Shown one piece after another: positions 47,161 to 57,345 of a DNA stretch of 64,000 bases; positions within the stretch are counted from its first letter, which is position 1, and every line of letters begins with the position of its first letter. The notes under the pieces were generated by a model. The model was given only the letters and a program-made list of their open reading frames with translations. It was not told the DNA's origin and did not search any database. Origin of the DNA: Hypericum androsaemum (Eukaryota > Streptophyta > Magnoliopsida > Malpighiales > Hypericaceae). The stretch covers positions 14,707,912 to 14,771,911 of the forward strand of contig OZ023188.1 in assembly GCA_963995505.1 (NCBI GenBank), in the 5' to 3' direction. A program made the translations under genes and the position numbers.

Positions 47161-50100
47161 GAATCTGAGTAGAAGATAGCTTACCAAGCTGTTCTTCCTT
47201 CCCCTGTTTCTTTCTCTTTCTTCTCTCTCTCTCTCTCTCTTCTTTTTCTTCTCCTTCTCGGTTTATGGGTAAGTTTCTGGAGTTTTCTTTCTTTTTTTGT
47301 ACACTTCCCTGGCTTACAAAGTTTCTGGAAGGGTCCTTAATAATACACATAAGCTCCTTGTATCAATCTACAAGTTTGGCAAATGTAGGCTTGTGATTGG
47401 TTGCCAGAAAAACGTAGTCCAATCATAATGTAGCACCTTGAGCCTCGTTTTCCACCTATTTCCATTGATTGTTATCAAAACTTGTCAACAGATAAATTGT
47501 AGATCCGTGTATCTAATTTCTGGATCATATTTGTATATCAAATTTGGAGTAATATTCCGAAAGTTGTGCCCAATTTACCGAGCAGTGCTACTGCTGTCCG
47601 AATTTATCCAACTAACTTCATAACACTCTATTTACATAGAAATGTTGTTCCAAATACTCATCCAAATATGTTATTACGACTAAGTATACTTTACTTAAGT
47701 CGAATAAATATGCTTTAAGGAGTAGGGTATTACACAAGGATTGGAACTATCAGAAAAGAATCTTGAGCTTTTGTCAAATTGATGATTACAAAGGGGAGAC
47801 AATTGGAGATAGCATTGAGCACTGTTTGGTTGAGTGGGGGATTGAAAAGATTCTAGCCATCACACTTGACAATGCTTCTTCAAATGATTTAGCTATTCGC
47901 ATTTTGAAATCGTCCACGGGCTACAAATTGAAGAGTATAATAGCTAATCATGAACATTTACATATGAGGTGTTGTACTCATATTCTCAATTTAGTTTTGA
48001 AAAGTGGATTAAAGCAGATTAATCAATCCATTATGAAGATTCGAAAAGCTGTGAAGTATGTTCTAAGTTCTGCACCTAGGCTGAAAGCGTTTGGTGATTG
48101 TGTCAAAGCCGTGAACTTAGAGTGCAAGAAAGGATTGTGTATGGATGTGGATACAAGGTGGAATTCTACATATTTGATGTTAGATGCTGCCGAGAAGTAT
48201 GAAAGAGCTTTCGCAAGACTATAGAGAGATGATGGGAGATTTTTACGATATTTTATTGATCCTCGAGATGATAGAAATTCTGATGAGGATGAGTATGATG
48301 CGGACAATCCGGGAAGAACACCTATTATGCCTCCTGACAAAGAGGATTGGAAAGATGCAAGACGTTTACTTAAATTTTTGAAGATGTTTTACGATGTTAC
48401 AAAGAAGGTCTCTGCAAGTACGAGTGTGACATCCAATAATTTTTTCATGTTCTTATGCACATGCGTCAAGCGCTTGAAGGCGTGTCTTAAACAGTGATCT
48501 GATTGTGGCATCTATGGCAAAGAGGATGTTATCAAAGTTCTATAAGTATTGGGATACGTTTGAATCCATTAACGGATTATTGTATGTTGCTGTTATTTTG
48601 GATCCTCGATATAAGAGCAAGTATGTTAGGGTTTCACTTGCTAAATTATACGCCAAAGCTCAAGCCAATGCATACGCCGATCGAGTGGATGCAATGTTGT
48701 CTCAGTTGTATTTGCAATATGAAGAGTGTTCGCGGATAAGCTCAAAATCTAGTTTTGTTTCCTCCACTAGCTCACAACAAGGTGACATGGTAATGGATCA
48801 AGATGATGAAGATGTCACTGAGGATGATGACATGGAAGATTTAAAATTTTGGGATGAATGGGATAAGCAAATTTTGGCGGATATATCAAGTGATACAATA
48901 TCGGATATAGCCAAGTACTTGCAAGATCCATTGGAGGCAACTTCCGACACCTTTGACATCTTGAGTTGGTGGAAGATTAATGCCATCAAGTACCCGATCA
49001 TGGCTGATATTGCACGAGATGTGCTAGCAATTCCGGTGTCAAGTGTTGCCTCAGAATCTGCTTTTAGCACTGGTGGATGCGTGCTGGACCTTCACCGAAG
49101 TTCGTTGATGCCTAGGACGGTGCAAGCTTTGGTGTGTGCTCAAAATTAGTTGCGGATCAAGCAACAAACAAATGATGACGATGGAAAATCATTGGATGAG
49201 GCTAAAATAATTCAAGGTTAGTTATTATTTAAAATCAAATAGTTTTCGTTACCATGATATATTTAAGTTCTAATTTAATTTCTTATGATATGCAGAACTC
49301 GAGGAAGAATTTGAACGCGAAGATGAAGACCTGGAGGCTGGAATAGCCAATTAGTTGTGATTTGTTCAATTTTTGATCCTCTATTACCTGAATCATTTAC
49401 TGTGAGGTGTTGGATGAACTTGATGTACTTGGATGTGGTTGTATTTGGAACTTACTGTGAGGTTTTGATTTTTGGTTGAATCATGAACTTGCTGTATTAG
49501 GATGCGGACGATTGAATCCATGTGTTTTGAATCGTTTTATTATTTTTGGTTGTATTTGGATGGTGAAATCACAATTGGGCTAGTAGTCAAACCAATAATT
49601 ATAACGTTGGACCGACCATTTCACTTAGTTAGACTGGCATGTTCGGAATTAATTGAAAATTTTATTTTAAAATTTATATTTTAGGATTTAAAAATAATAG
49701 AATTAATATTTAGTATTTTTAAATAATACACGTTGTAACAAAATTAGAGGATATAATTAATATAATTTTTATAGAATTATTTTAAAAAAAATTTTGTATG
49801 AGTGTCGGTCTAATCAATAGAAAGAAATTGGATGGAAGACCACTTCGCTCTTGCATCCATTTTTCAAAACATCTGATACAAAGCAATTTCAAAACAACTC
49901 AATTTAGACTATATTTGTTTCCTAAAAACAATAGTGTAGATAAAATATTATCCTAGAAACGATTTTTCTAGAAAAGGATAATTCAAGTTGAAAATGATTT
50001 TTTTTTATCCTTTAGGTTTTTTCCTCGTCAGCCATGCAATCGTGGAACCTGTTTTTTTCTTCAAACCGCAAAACTGCACTATTAAACCGCAAACCACCAC

Positions 50101-50343
50101 ACCGCCACACCCTTGGTTTTTTCCTAAACTGCCACACCGACGGTGCGAATTTTGGCTATATCAAAAATGCGGTGCGGTGTCAATTTTCACACCGACACCG
50201 CAAAACCGCACCGAACTCACCCCTACCTGAGAATTTCTAAAATCAAACACAGGGGACAGCAATATGCATTTTGAAAATTTAGGGACCCGAGAGAGAGGAA
50301 GACCAAACCCCAGAAACCTGACCGTCATTTGCCCAAATTATTT

Positions 50344-50892
50344 CCATCTTAAAATTTATTTGTTGCATTTATAAAGTTATAGTCACTGTCTTACTTTCCG
50401 CTTTGCCTTTTTATGTGCATGCTTGGAAAAGCTCCGCTGCTTTTAAAAGGATCCAAAGCTAATTGTAATTGAGTAGTTTTTTCCATTATTATTACCACCT
50501 CGTATGTATCCGTAAAAAAGGTAATAGAGCGGGATCCGAAAATTTTAACAAATGTAACAATTTTTTAGCGATAAAAATAGAGAAAATAAATCATACTATA
50601 TGTTTTTTTTGGTAGATCAAACTATATGGTATTAAATAACTTTTTTAGACAGCTAGAGAACAATTCTGGAAAAGATAGAACACATTTCCATCTCATGGTT
50701 AAAGAACCACTTATCAATTCTGAGTAATGATTGGGAATAAATGAACGGGGAAAAGGCATCCCGGCCCTTTGAACAGGAAAAAAAAAAACTCGTGAAGTTT
50801 ATGTCATTTATTACAATCATATTATATTTTCGGTAGTGGATGAGAGAGCGAAAATATCGCCGCCAAATGCCGCCTAAACTTTTATCCTACCA
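50344..50892. other. Spacer between the nest and the Harbinger element
   Basis: About 550 bp, AT-rich, with T- and A-runs. No gene and no element boundary seen. Confidence 0.4.
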
Positions 50893-52168
50893 GACCACCC
50901 ACAACAGCAAATCACCCAACTCAATTTACAAAAAAAAAATTAATTTTTTTTTCATTCATACCTAATCTAACCCAATTACATATTTTCTTACACACGACAG
51001 TAGTTCACAGAGTAAACAATTAATTTCTTTCTCATCCACATATTATCTACTATCATTTTTTATTTATATTAAAATTATATAACACGAAAATGATTATTTT
51101 TTATTTTAACAAGAATAAATATTGTGATTAAGTAACAAAATTATGAATGCAAAAGTTGGAATACTAAATTAGATAGAAATAATTCGAGGTACAAATGGAA
51201 GTCAAAAATGATAAATTATGAATACAGAAATTTCAAATTACATAATTAATTATCGTTTCCGAACTTTTGCCAAATATGCTCAATTAAACCACTTTCCAGA
51301 GCGTTATAAGCTTCTCTATTGAGAAGTTGTTCCCTAGCAGTCATGTAGGTGGATAGGTTTCCGATGTGTTTAGTAGAGAACTGCAAAGACTTTTCATTGT
51401 CCTCTTCATTACGGAATTCGGTCGGATCATGATAACGGAGATATGTGTCTTGTTCGTCCTCTACTATCATATTGTGCAATATGATGCAAGCCTTCATAAT
51501 TCTTCACATTAACTCCTTGTCCTCGAATGTCTTATTTGACACCTCAACTACTTGGTGTAGGTTTTTTAGTTTTTTTCTCACTAACCGCATCGAAAGACAA
51601 ATGTCGTGGCATATTTTGTGGAGGTTGGTGTTGGGAAAATATAATTTGGGAAAGATTTAGCGACAATTGAGAGGTATAAAAAGGTTGAGAGTTTAGATAC
51701 TCTCCCGAATTTAGATAACCTGAAGGATTACAAGATCCGAATTATTGATAATTTGGAAAATTATGATCATTTGGATCCATAGTAGAAATAATATAACAGA
51801 GGAAATTTAAAAGAAGAGAGAATTTTAGATGGTATATGAAAATATGCTAACAATGGACTCTATTTATAGAGATTTGAAAAATAATAATTTATATATAATT
51901 TTTTTAGTTTTGCTAAAGATATGGTCAGTTAAAATAACCATGAAAACATTATCAAAAAAATTTATTTTTTACTAATAACATTATACCGAGTGGAACTAAA
52001 TAGATAGATAAGTAGAAGAAAAAAAAGGACTGATTGGGCATTTGGCCACGCACGAACACGGAGCTTGTCAGGCTCCATCGCGCGGCCGAGCGTCTAATTT
52101 CCACCTCATTTTTTTTTAATAATAAAATACCACCCGCGCGGCTCCATCGCTCGCTGATGCGAGTGGTC
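50893..52168 (-). mobile_element. PIF/Harbinger element, internally deleted
   Basis: The ends are inverted repeats: GACCACCCACAACAGC at 50893, and GACCACTCGCATCAGC as the complement of the right end at 52168. TAA at 52169-52171 is the expected 3-bp target duplication on the right; the left side reads CCA, so it is mutated or the boundary is slightly off. Inside, the minus strand carries the end of a Harbinger transposase (51246-51497). Sequence along both flanks of that remnant is homologous to the element at 59738-60979. Total 1276 bp, too short for the full two-gene element. Confidence 0.8.
51246..51497 (-). pseudogene. C-terminal remnant of a PIF/Harbinger transposase
   Basis: Reads MKACIILHNMIVEDEQDTYL ... 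REAYNALESGLIEHIWQKFG, the C-terminal signature of plant HARBI1-like transposases (Plant_tran/DDE_Tnp4 family). Upstream the frame continues backwards with VEVSNKTFEDKELM before a stop. The DDE catalytic core is missing, so it is inactive. Confidence 0.8.
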
Positions 52169-52434
52169 TAACTAGATAGATATAAGGAAGGAAGCAAAAT
52201 CACCTCAAACTTATAATCACTCAACCAATTTTTTTTATATGACTCAGTATTCGGACATTTGAAATGCGACAAAATTCTCATAACAAGTATGTTAATTGTT
52301 GCATTTTCAATGGCTTGAACTTAATAATTCTTAGTTAAGCTATAACAAATTCATTCACTAGTTGATTGAAGTCATAATAAATTGTTTAATTAACAAAGAA
52401 ACAATTTTTATATCATATGAAATAATATATTCAT

Positions 52435-53324
52435 GGGTATATTACATCTGGACCCCTGATGTTTGGCGAAATAGATGATAGGATCGACAACACCGCTGTG
52501 CCTCTTGAACAAGGCCAAAATCGAGTTGGGCTGCTCCAACCCTTCGAAATTCAACCGCATAACCGTCGACTCTGCGGATTCCGGAGAAAATCCTAATGTC
52601 CCCATCAAGTAAGTGGTCGGAACCCTCGAACCTATTGAATTAGTGTTCGCCGGCGCTCAGTTTCCTGATTTCTGTATCCCAAGCATTCGTCTTTTTTATC
52701 CATGTAGAAGGCGTCTTCCACCTTGAACAACGACAGCCAAATTAGCTCGAATCTAAAGCTTGACAACGGTGATTGACGAAGCTCAATTGAAGAAGCTTGA
52801 CGACGACGATGACTTTTGTTGTTATTTTTTATTTGACGACAACCAAATTAGCTCAATTTTGATGACTTTCTCCTTTTTGGATCGTTCCGATCGGAGCATG
52901 GCTCGAAGAACGTGTCTTTGCCAACACCAAATTTGAACTGAAAGTCGAACGAGGTCTGAAAGCCTGACAATTGGAGCGGGTTTGAGGAACCAGAGGACGG
53001 AGGTCAGGGACGAGCTGGATTGCAAGGCCGGCGAGGTTTGGCCGGAGACGAGTCGGGGTTGATGGAGGTGTAGATTTGAAGGAGGTGGTTATGGTTGATG
53101 TTTAGCTCAAAAATAATCGGAGAAGATGACCAGAGATTTTGGTTGACCAGAACAAGGGTATAAAAAGTCATTTCAAAAATAAAATAAAATAAAAATCGAT
53201 TGAAGATGTTAGCAAGGGATCTAAGAGTATAATAATATCAAACTAGAGTGGCAACAAAATCTGAAGACAAACTATAGGGTCTCTATCGTCTATTTCACAA
53301 AATACCTGGGATCTATATGTAATT
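52435..53324. mobile_element. Mutator-like non-autonomous element upstream of the BAM gene
   Basis: An 890-bp element is flanked by a perfect 9-bp duplication TATATTCAT (52426-52434 and 53325-53333). Ends are inverted repeats (ATTACATCTGGACCCCTGAT versus ATTACATATAGATCCCAGGT, then GAAATAGA[T/C]GATAG). The subterminal stretch (AAATGACTTTTTATACCCTT on the complement) is shared with the Mutator-like element at 42.3 kb. The interior is GC-richer with repeated CTTGACGAC/CAAATTAGCTC phrases but codes for nothing recognised. It ends 422 bp before the BAM start codon. Confidence 0.85.
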
Positions 53325-53746
53325 TATATTCATTAAATAGACCAATCTAGTTTCTAATTGAATAGAATTCGGCGGAGAAACAAAAATCTCCTAACATATT
53401 AATTGAGAAACTACAAACACCAAAATGTACCCCCTTTATTTGCCAACAATTGAAGTACCCAGTACCCAAATCTCAAAACCAAACTACCAAAGCACTACTC
53501 AAAATTTAATGTTGTAGTATAGTATGAAAAAAAAATCATATTATAGTTACAGTTAATAAAAATGTGTATCGCATTTCGACGCCTAAACAGAAAACCTTAA
53601 AAAACGAACCCATTATAGTGAAAAACTCGAAAAGCAACACCTAATTGAGTTTTTTTTTAAGAGAGAGAGAGAGAGAAGGTCAAGAAGCAAATATTTAAAT
53701 CCAAGCCACACACTTCACGTCCTCAACCTTCCCCCTTCTTCCCAAA
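53325..53746 (+). promoter_or_regulatory. Upstream region of the BAM-like gene
   Basis: Holds an (AG)n tract at about 53660-53678 and ATATTTAAATCC (53689-53700), a possible TATA box, then a pyrimidine-rich leader ending CTTCCCAAA before ATG 53747. GA/CT-rich tracts are common in plant core promoters. The Mutator-like element lies directly upstream. Confidence 0.4.
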
Positions 53747-56700
53747 ATGAAAGTGCTCCTCCTCCTTCTTCCTCTCCTCCTCCTCCTCCTCCACCGGCCC
53801 GCCGAGGCCCGCATCCTCACGGAGGCGCAGGCCCTCCTCTCCCTCAAGTCCCTCATAACCGACGACCCCTCCTCCGCCCTCGCCACCTGGACCCCCCAAA
53901 CCAACCCATGCACCCCAACACCCTCCTCCTCCTCCTGGGCCCACGTCACGTGCGACTCCAACCACCGTCACGTGACCTCCCTCGACCTCTCCGGCCTCAA
54001 CCTCACCGGCACCCTCTCCCCGGATGTCTCCCACCTCAGGTACCTCCAGAACCTTTCCCTTGGTTCGAACGGGCTGGTGGGCCCCATCCCGACACAGCTC
54101 TCCGCCCTGTCGGCCCTCCGACACCTCAACCTCTCCAACAACATCTTCAACGGCTCCTTCCCGCCCCAGCTCGCCGGCCTCAAGAACCTCCGCGTCCTCG
54201 ACCTCTACAACAACAACATGACCGGCGACCTCCCCCTCGCCATCGCCGGGATGGTTTCGCTCCGGCATCTCCATCTCGGGGGGAACTACTTCGCCGGGAG
54301 GATCCCGCCGGAGTACGGCAGCTGGGGGTCCATCGAGTACCTCGCCGTCTCCGGCAACGAGCTCGAGGGCCCCGTCCCGCCGGAGCTCGGGAACCTGACC
54401 ACGCTCCGGGAGCTCTACATTGGGTACTACAACGTCTTCGAGGGGTCCCTCCCGCCGGAGATCGGGAACCTGTCGGAGCTAATCCGGCTGGACGCCGCAA
54501 ACTGTGCTCTCTCCGGCGGGATCCCGCCGGAGCTCGGGAGGCTGCAAAAGCTGGACACTTTGTTCCTCCAGGTTAATGGGTTCTCCGGTCCCATCCCGGA
54601 CGAGCTCGGGTACTTGAAGAGCTTGAAGTCTTTGGATTTATCCAACAATGCACTTGAAGGGGAAGTGCCCTCTACGTTTTCCCAGCTAAAGAACCTAACT
54701 TTATTGAACTTATTTAGGAACAAGCTTCATGGGAACATTCCGGACTTCGTCGGAGAGTTGCCGGAGCTGGAGGTGCTTCAGCTCTGGGAAAACAACTTCA
54801 CGGGTAGTATCCCATTGGGGTTGGGGACTAATGGGAGGTTATCGTTTGTTGATCTGTCTTCTAACAAGCTTACTGGAATACTTCCTTCTAGTTTGTGTTC
54901 AGGGAACCGGCTGGAGACACTCATTACTTTGAGTAACTTCCTGCTCGGGCCGATCCCGGAGTCTTTGGGGGAATGTGAGTCGTTGTCGAGGATCCGGATG
55001 GGGGATAACTACCTGAACGGGACTATCCCGGGCGGGCTTTTCAGGCTGCCGAAGCTGACACAGGTCGAGCTCCAGGATAATCTGCTCGGCGGGGAGTTTC
55101 CGGCTACTGGGAGCGGTGTGGCTGTTAATCTCGGGCAGATTAGCTTGTCCAACAACAAGCTGTCTGGCCAGTTGCCCCCCAGTATTGGGAACTTCTCTGG
55201 CGTACAGAAGCTTCTCCTCGACGGGAACAAGTTCTCGGGTGCGATCCCGCCGGAGATAGGAAGGTTGCAGCAGCTTTCCAAGCTGGATTTTAGCAACAAC
55301 AAGTTCTCTGGACAGGTTTCGCCAGAGTTCAGCCAATGCAAGCTCTTGACTTTCGTTGACCTCAGCCGGAATGAGCTCTCCGGGGAGATCCCCACAGAGA
55401 TCACCAGTATGAGGATTTTAAATTACCTTAATTTGTCAAGGAACCATCTTGAAGGGAGCATTCCTGCTTCTATTGCCACTATGCAGAGCCTGACTTCTGT
55501 GGATTTCTCCTATAACAACCTATCCGGGTTGGTTCCGAGCACTGGGCAGTTTAGGTCCTTCAATTACACATCGTTCTTGGGGAATCCTGATCTTTGTGGA
55601 CCTTATTTAGGTCCTTGTAAGGCAGGGGTAGCTGATGGGACTCAGAAGCCGCACTCCAAGGGGCCACTCTCGTCGTCCTTAAAGCTGATATTGGTTGTTG
55701 GTTTGCTTGTTTGTTCAATCTTGTTTGCCATTGCAGCCATCATCAAGGCCCGGTCATTGAAGAAGGCTAGTGATTCCCGTGCGTGGAAGCTCACTGCCTT
55801 CCAACGCCTGGATTTCACAGCGGATGATATATTGGATAGTTTGAAGGAGGATAACATCATTGGGAAAGGAGGTGCTGGGATTGTGTATAAAGGCTCTATG
55901 CCTAATGGAGATCAAGTTGCTGTGAAGAGGCTGCCCGTGATGAGCCGGGGATCTTCACATGATCATGGGTTCAATGCTGAGATACAGACTCTGGGGAGGA
56001 TTAGACACAGGCATATCGTTAGGCTATTGGGATTCTGTTCCAACCACGAGACTAATCTCTTGGTGTACGAGTATATGCCGAACGGGAGCTTAGGCGAGGT
56101 TCTTCATGGTAAGAAAGGGGGCCATTTGCATTGGGATACAAGGTATAAGATCTCTCTCGAGGCTGCAAAGGGTCTTTGCTACCTCCACCACGACTGCTCC
56201 CCTTTGATCGTTCACCGCGATGTTAAATCCAACAACATACTTCTTGATTCCAACTTTGAAGCTCATGTTGCCGATTTCGGCCTGGCCAAGTTCTTGCAAG
56301 ATTCCGGAACATCCGAGTGCATGTCTGCAATCGCCGGTTCCTATGGATATATTGCTCCAGGTACCATCCTATTCATCTTCCGTCTTTCAGCGTGCTTTTC
56401 TTATCCGTGGTGTTTAATCATTTGAAAATGGTCTGAACTCGTTTTCTTGTCCTAATTTCACTGTTAATCATGATATGTGTCAAACATCCTTTGACAATAT
56501 CCAATAATCTTTTGACTCCTGGTACGAGTTTAGGTACAGATTACTGCTCATTAATGTGACGGATTAACTAATTATATCTGTTCTAGGAGGTAGACTCACG
56601 ATGTCCTTAAATTTGACTTAATCAATGAAATCTTTGTCTGGTCATTTACATTGACTTTGTTTACCTTAACTTGGACCCGCCTGTCTATTTTGGGTATGAA

Positions 56701-57345
56701 GTCTTCCACTTTCATCCACTCAAATTCAGACCTTTTATCTCATCATCTATTAGTGAACCTTCGCTGTCGACCGAAAGTTTTTCCGTCTTAATTCGAAGGC
56801 TGAGAAATTCGATACGAAAGGATTGCACTGTCCAAGTTAGTTGACTAACCTGAAAAACTGTTGCAGAATATGCTTATACCCTGAAGGTGGACGAGAAGAG
56901 TGATGTCTACAGCTTCGGAGTAGTCCTACTAGAACTTGTCACCGGTCGAAAGCCAGTGGGAGAGTTCGGCGACGGTGTGGACATTGTTCAATGGGTCCGA
57001 AAAATGACCGACTCGAACAGGGAAGGAGTTCTCAAGGTCATGGATCAAAGGCTTCCATCGGTTCCACTCCACGAGGTGATGCATGTCTTCTACGTCGCAA
57101 TGCTTTGCGTAGAAGAGCAGGCCGTCGAACGCCCGACAATGCGGGAGGTGGTCCAAATTCTAACAGAGTTGCCAAAGCCACCAAGCTCCAAACAAGGAGA
57201 CTCGACAACCACCGAGCAATCGCCGCAAGCAGCAGCCACCGGCTTGGAGTCCCCGAGCACAACAATCAAGGACTCGACGGACCATCAGACGCAGCCGCCG
57301 CCGCCGCCAACTCAATCACCTCCACCAGATCTTCTTAGCATCTAG
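53747..57345 (+). CDS. BAM1: BAM1/BAM2-type LRR receptor kinase (CLAVATA1 family)
   Basis: Exons 53747-56360 and 56867-57345 (intron 56361-56866, GT-AG, inside the kinase APE motif) encode 1030 residues. Order: signal peptide 1-21 (Leu-rich, ends AEA), LRR N-cap, about 20 leucine-rich repeats, juxtamembrane [16 protein letters not shown] and [12 protein letters not shown], membrane helix about 645-668, kinase. Catalytic residues are intact: [11 protein letters not shown] near 706, VAVKR lysine, HRDVKSNN near 823, DFG near 843, APE split by the intron. The close of SPPPDLLSI is typical. Long stretches equal Arabidopsis BAM1 as I recall it ([20 protein letters not shown]). Known role: plasma-membrane receptors for CLE peptides, acting in shoot and root meristem, vascular and anther development. 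Regulation is not visible beyond the promoter notes. The 5' third is much more GC-rich than the rest. No damage. Confidence 0.96.

Larger units (their letters stand above)
44936..47734. mobile_element. Solo LTR of 2.8 kb inside the hAT transposase
   Basis: The insert begins TGTCACGACCCAAATTCGGG and ends GTAGGGTATTACA (TG...CA), flanked by a perfect 5-bp duplication CAAGG (44931-44935 and 47735-47739). TGTCACGACCC starts and GGTATTACA ends are familiar from plant Ty3-type LTRs. No primer site, gag, pol or second LTR is inside, so it is a solo LTR left by recombination, or a very large non-coding LTR-like element. It contains a 50-bp minisatellite, a three-fold 183-bp repeat and a CT-rich tract near 47220-47250. 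At 2799 bp it is unusually long for an LTR. Confidence 0.85.
44227..49354 (+). pseudogene. hAT transposase (BED finger, hAT dimerisation domain), broken
   Basis: The frame from about 44227 has a BED zinc finger (SEVWEHF ... ACNHCG ... NAHLKDRC), with an in-frame TAA (44482) inside the finger, then DTWTSIQTMNYMCLTGHWID up to the solo LTR at 44936. It resumes in the same frame at 47735 with DWNYQKRILSFCQI, ITLDNASSNDLAI, MRCCTHILNLVLKSGL and DTRWNSTYLML, the RNase-H-like core of Daysleeper/Ricesleeper-type transposases. More breaks follow: TAG 48221, a frameshift before about 48500, and TAG 49147. The dimerisation domain is near the end (ILSWWKINAIKYPIMADIAR, VSSVASESAFSTGG). A last small exon is likely at 49296-49354. 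Non-functional. Confidence 0.9.
43246..50225 (+). mobile_element. hAT transposon inserted in the Mutator-like element
   Basis: Ends are TAGGGGTGAG and its complement CTCACCCCTA. The flanks are an 8-bp duplication CCTGAGAG (43238-43245) and CCTGAGAA (50226-50233), one mismatch. Subterminal DNA is full of ACCG and CGGTTT motifs, as in Ac/Tam3-like elements, and contains AAAACGACGTCGTTTTG near 43469. Taking out the solo LTR and its extra CAAGG leaves about 4.18 kb with one decayed transposase gene. Likely autonomous when it inserted, inactive now. Confidence 0.92.
42324..50334. mobile_element. Mutator-like non-autonomous element (outermost shell of a nest)
   Basis: The ends are inverted repeats of about 120 bp: left GGACAAATTACGCTCAG, right (reverse complement) GGGCAAATGACGGTCAG, followed by GGTCTCCCTC/GGTCTTCCTC and GGGTCCCTAA. 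A perfect 9-bp duplication AAATTATTT flanks it (42315-42323 and 50335-50343), the size made by Mutator-like transposases. Without the hAT insertion the element is about 1.02 kb. Its interior (42490-43140) is GC-rich with three CTGGGTGTAG units and no transposase; it could be captured gene sequence, but I recognise no protein. Confidence 0.85.

Noticed and set aside
53723..54274. 183-codon open frame antisense to the BAM gene
   Set aside because: It is Gly/Glu-rich and arises from the GC-rich LRR codons read backwards; no domain and no independent support.
53908..54576. 222-codon overlapping frame in BAM
   Set aside because: Arg/Pro-rich shadow frame of the true LRR coding sequence.
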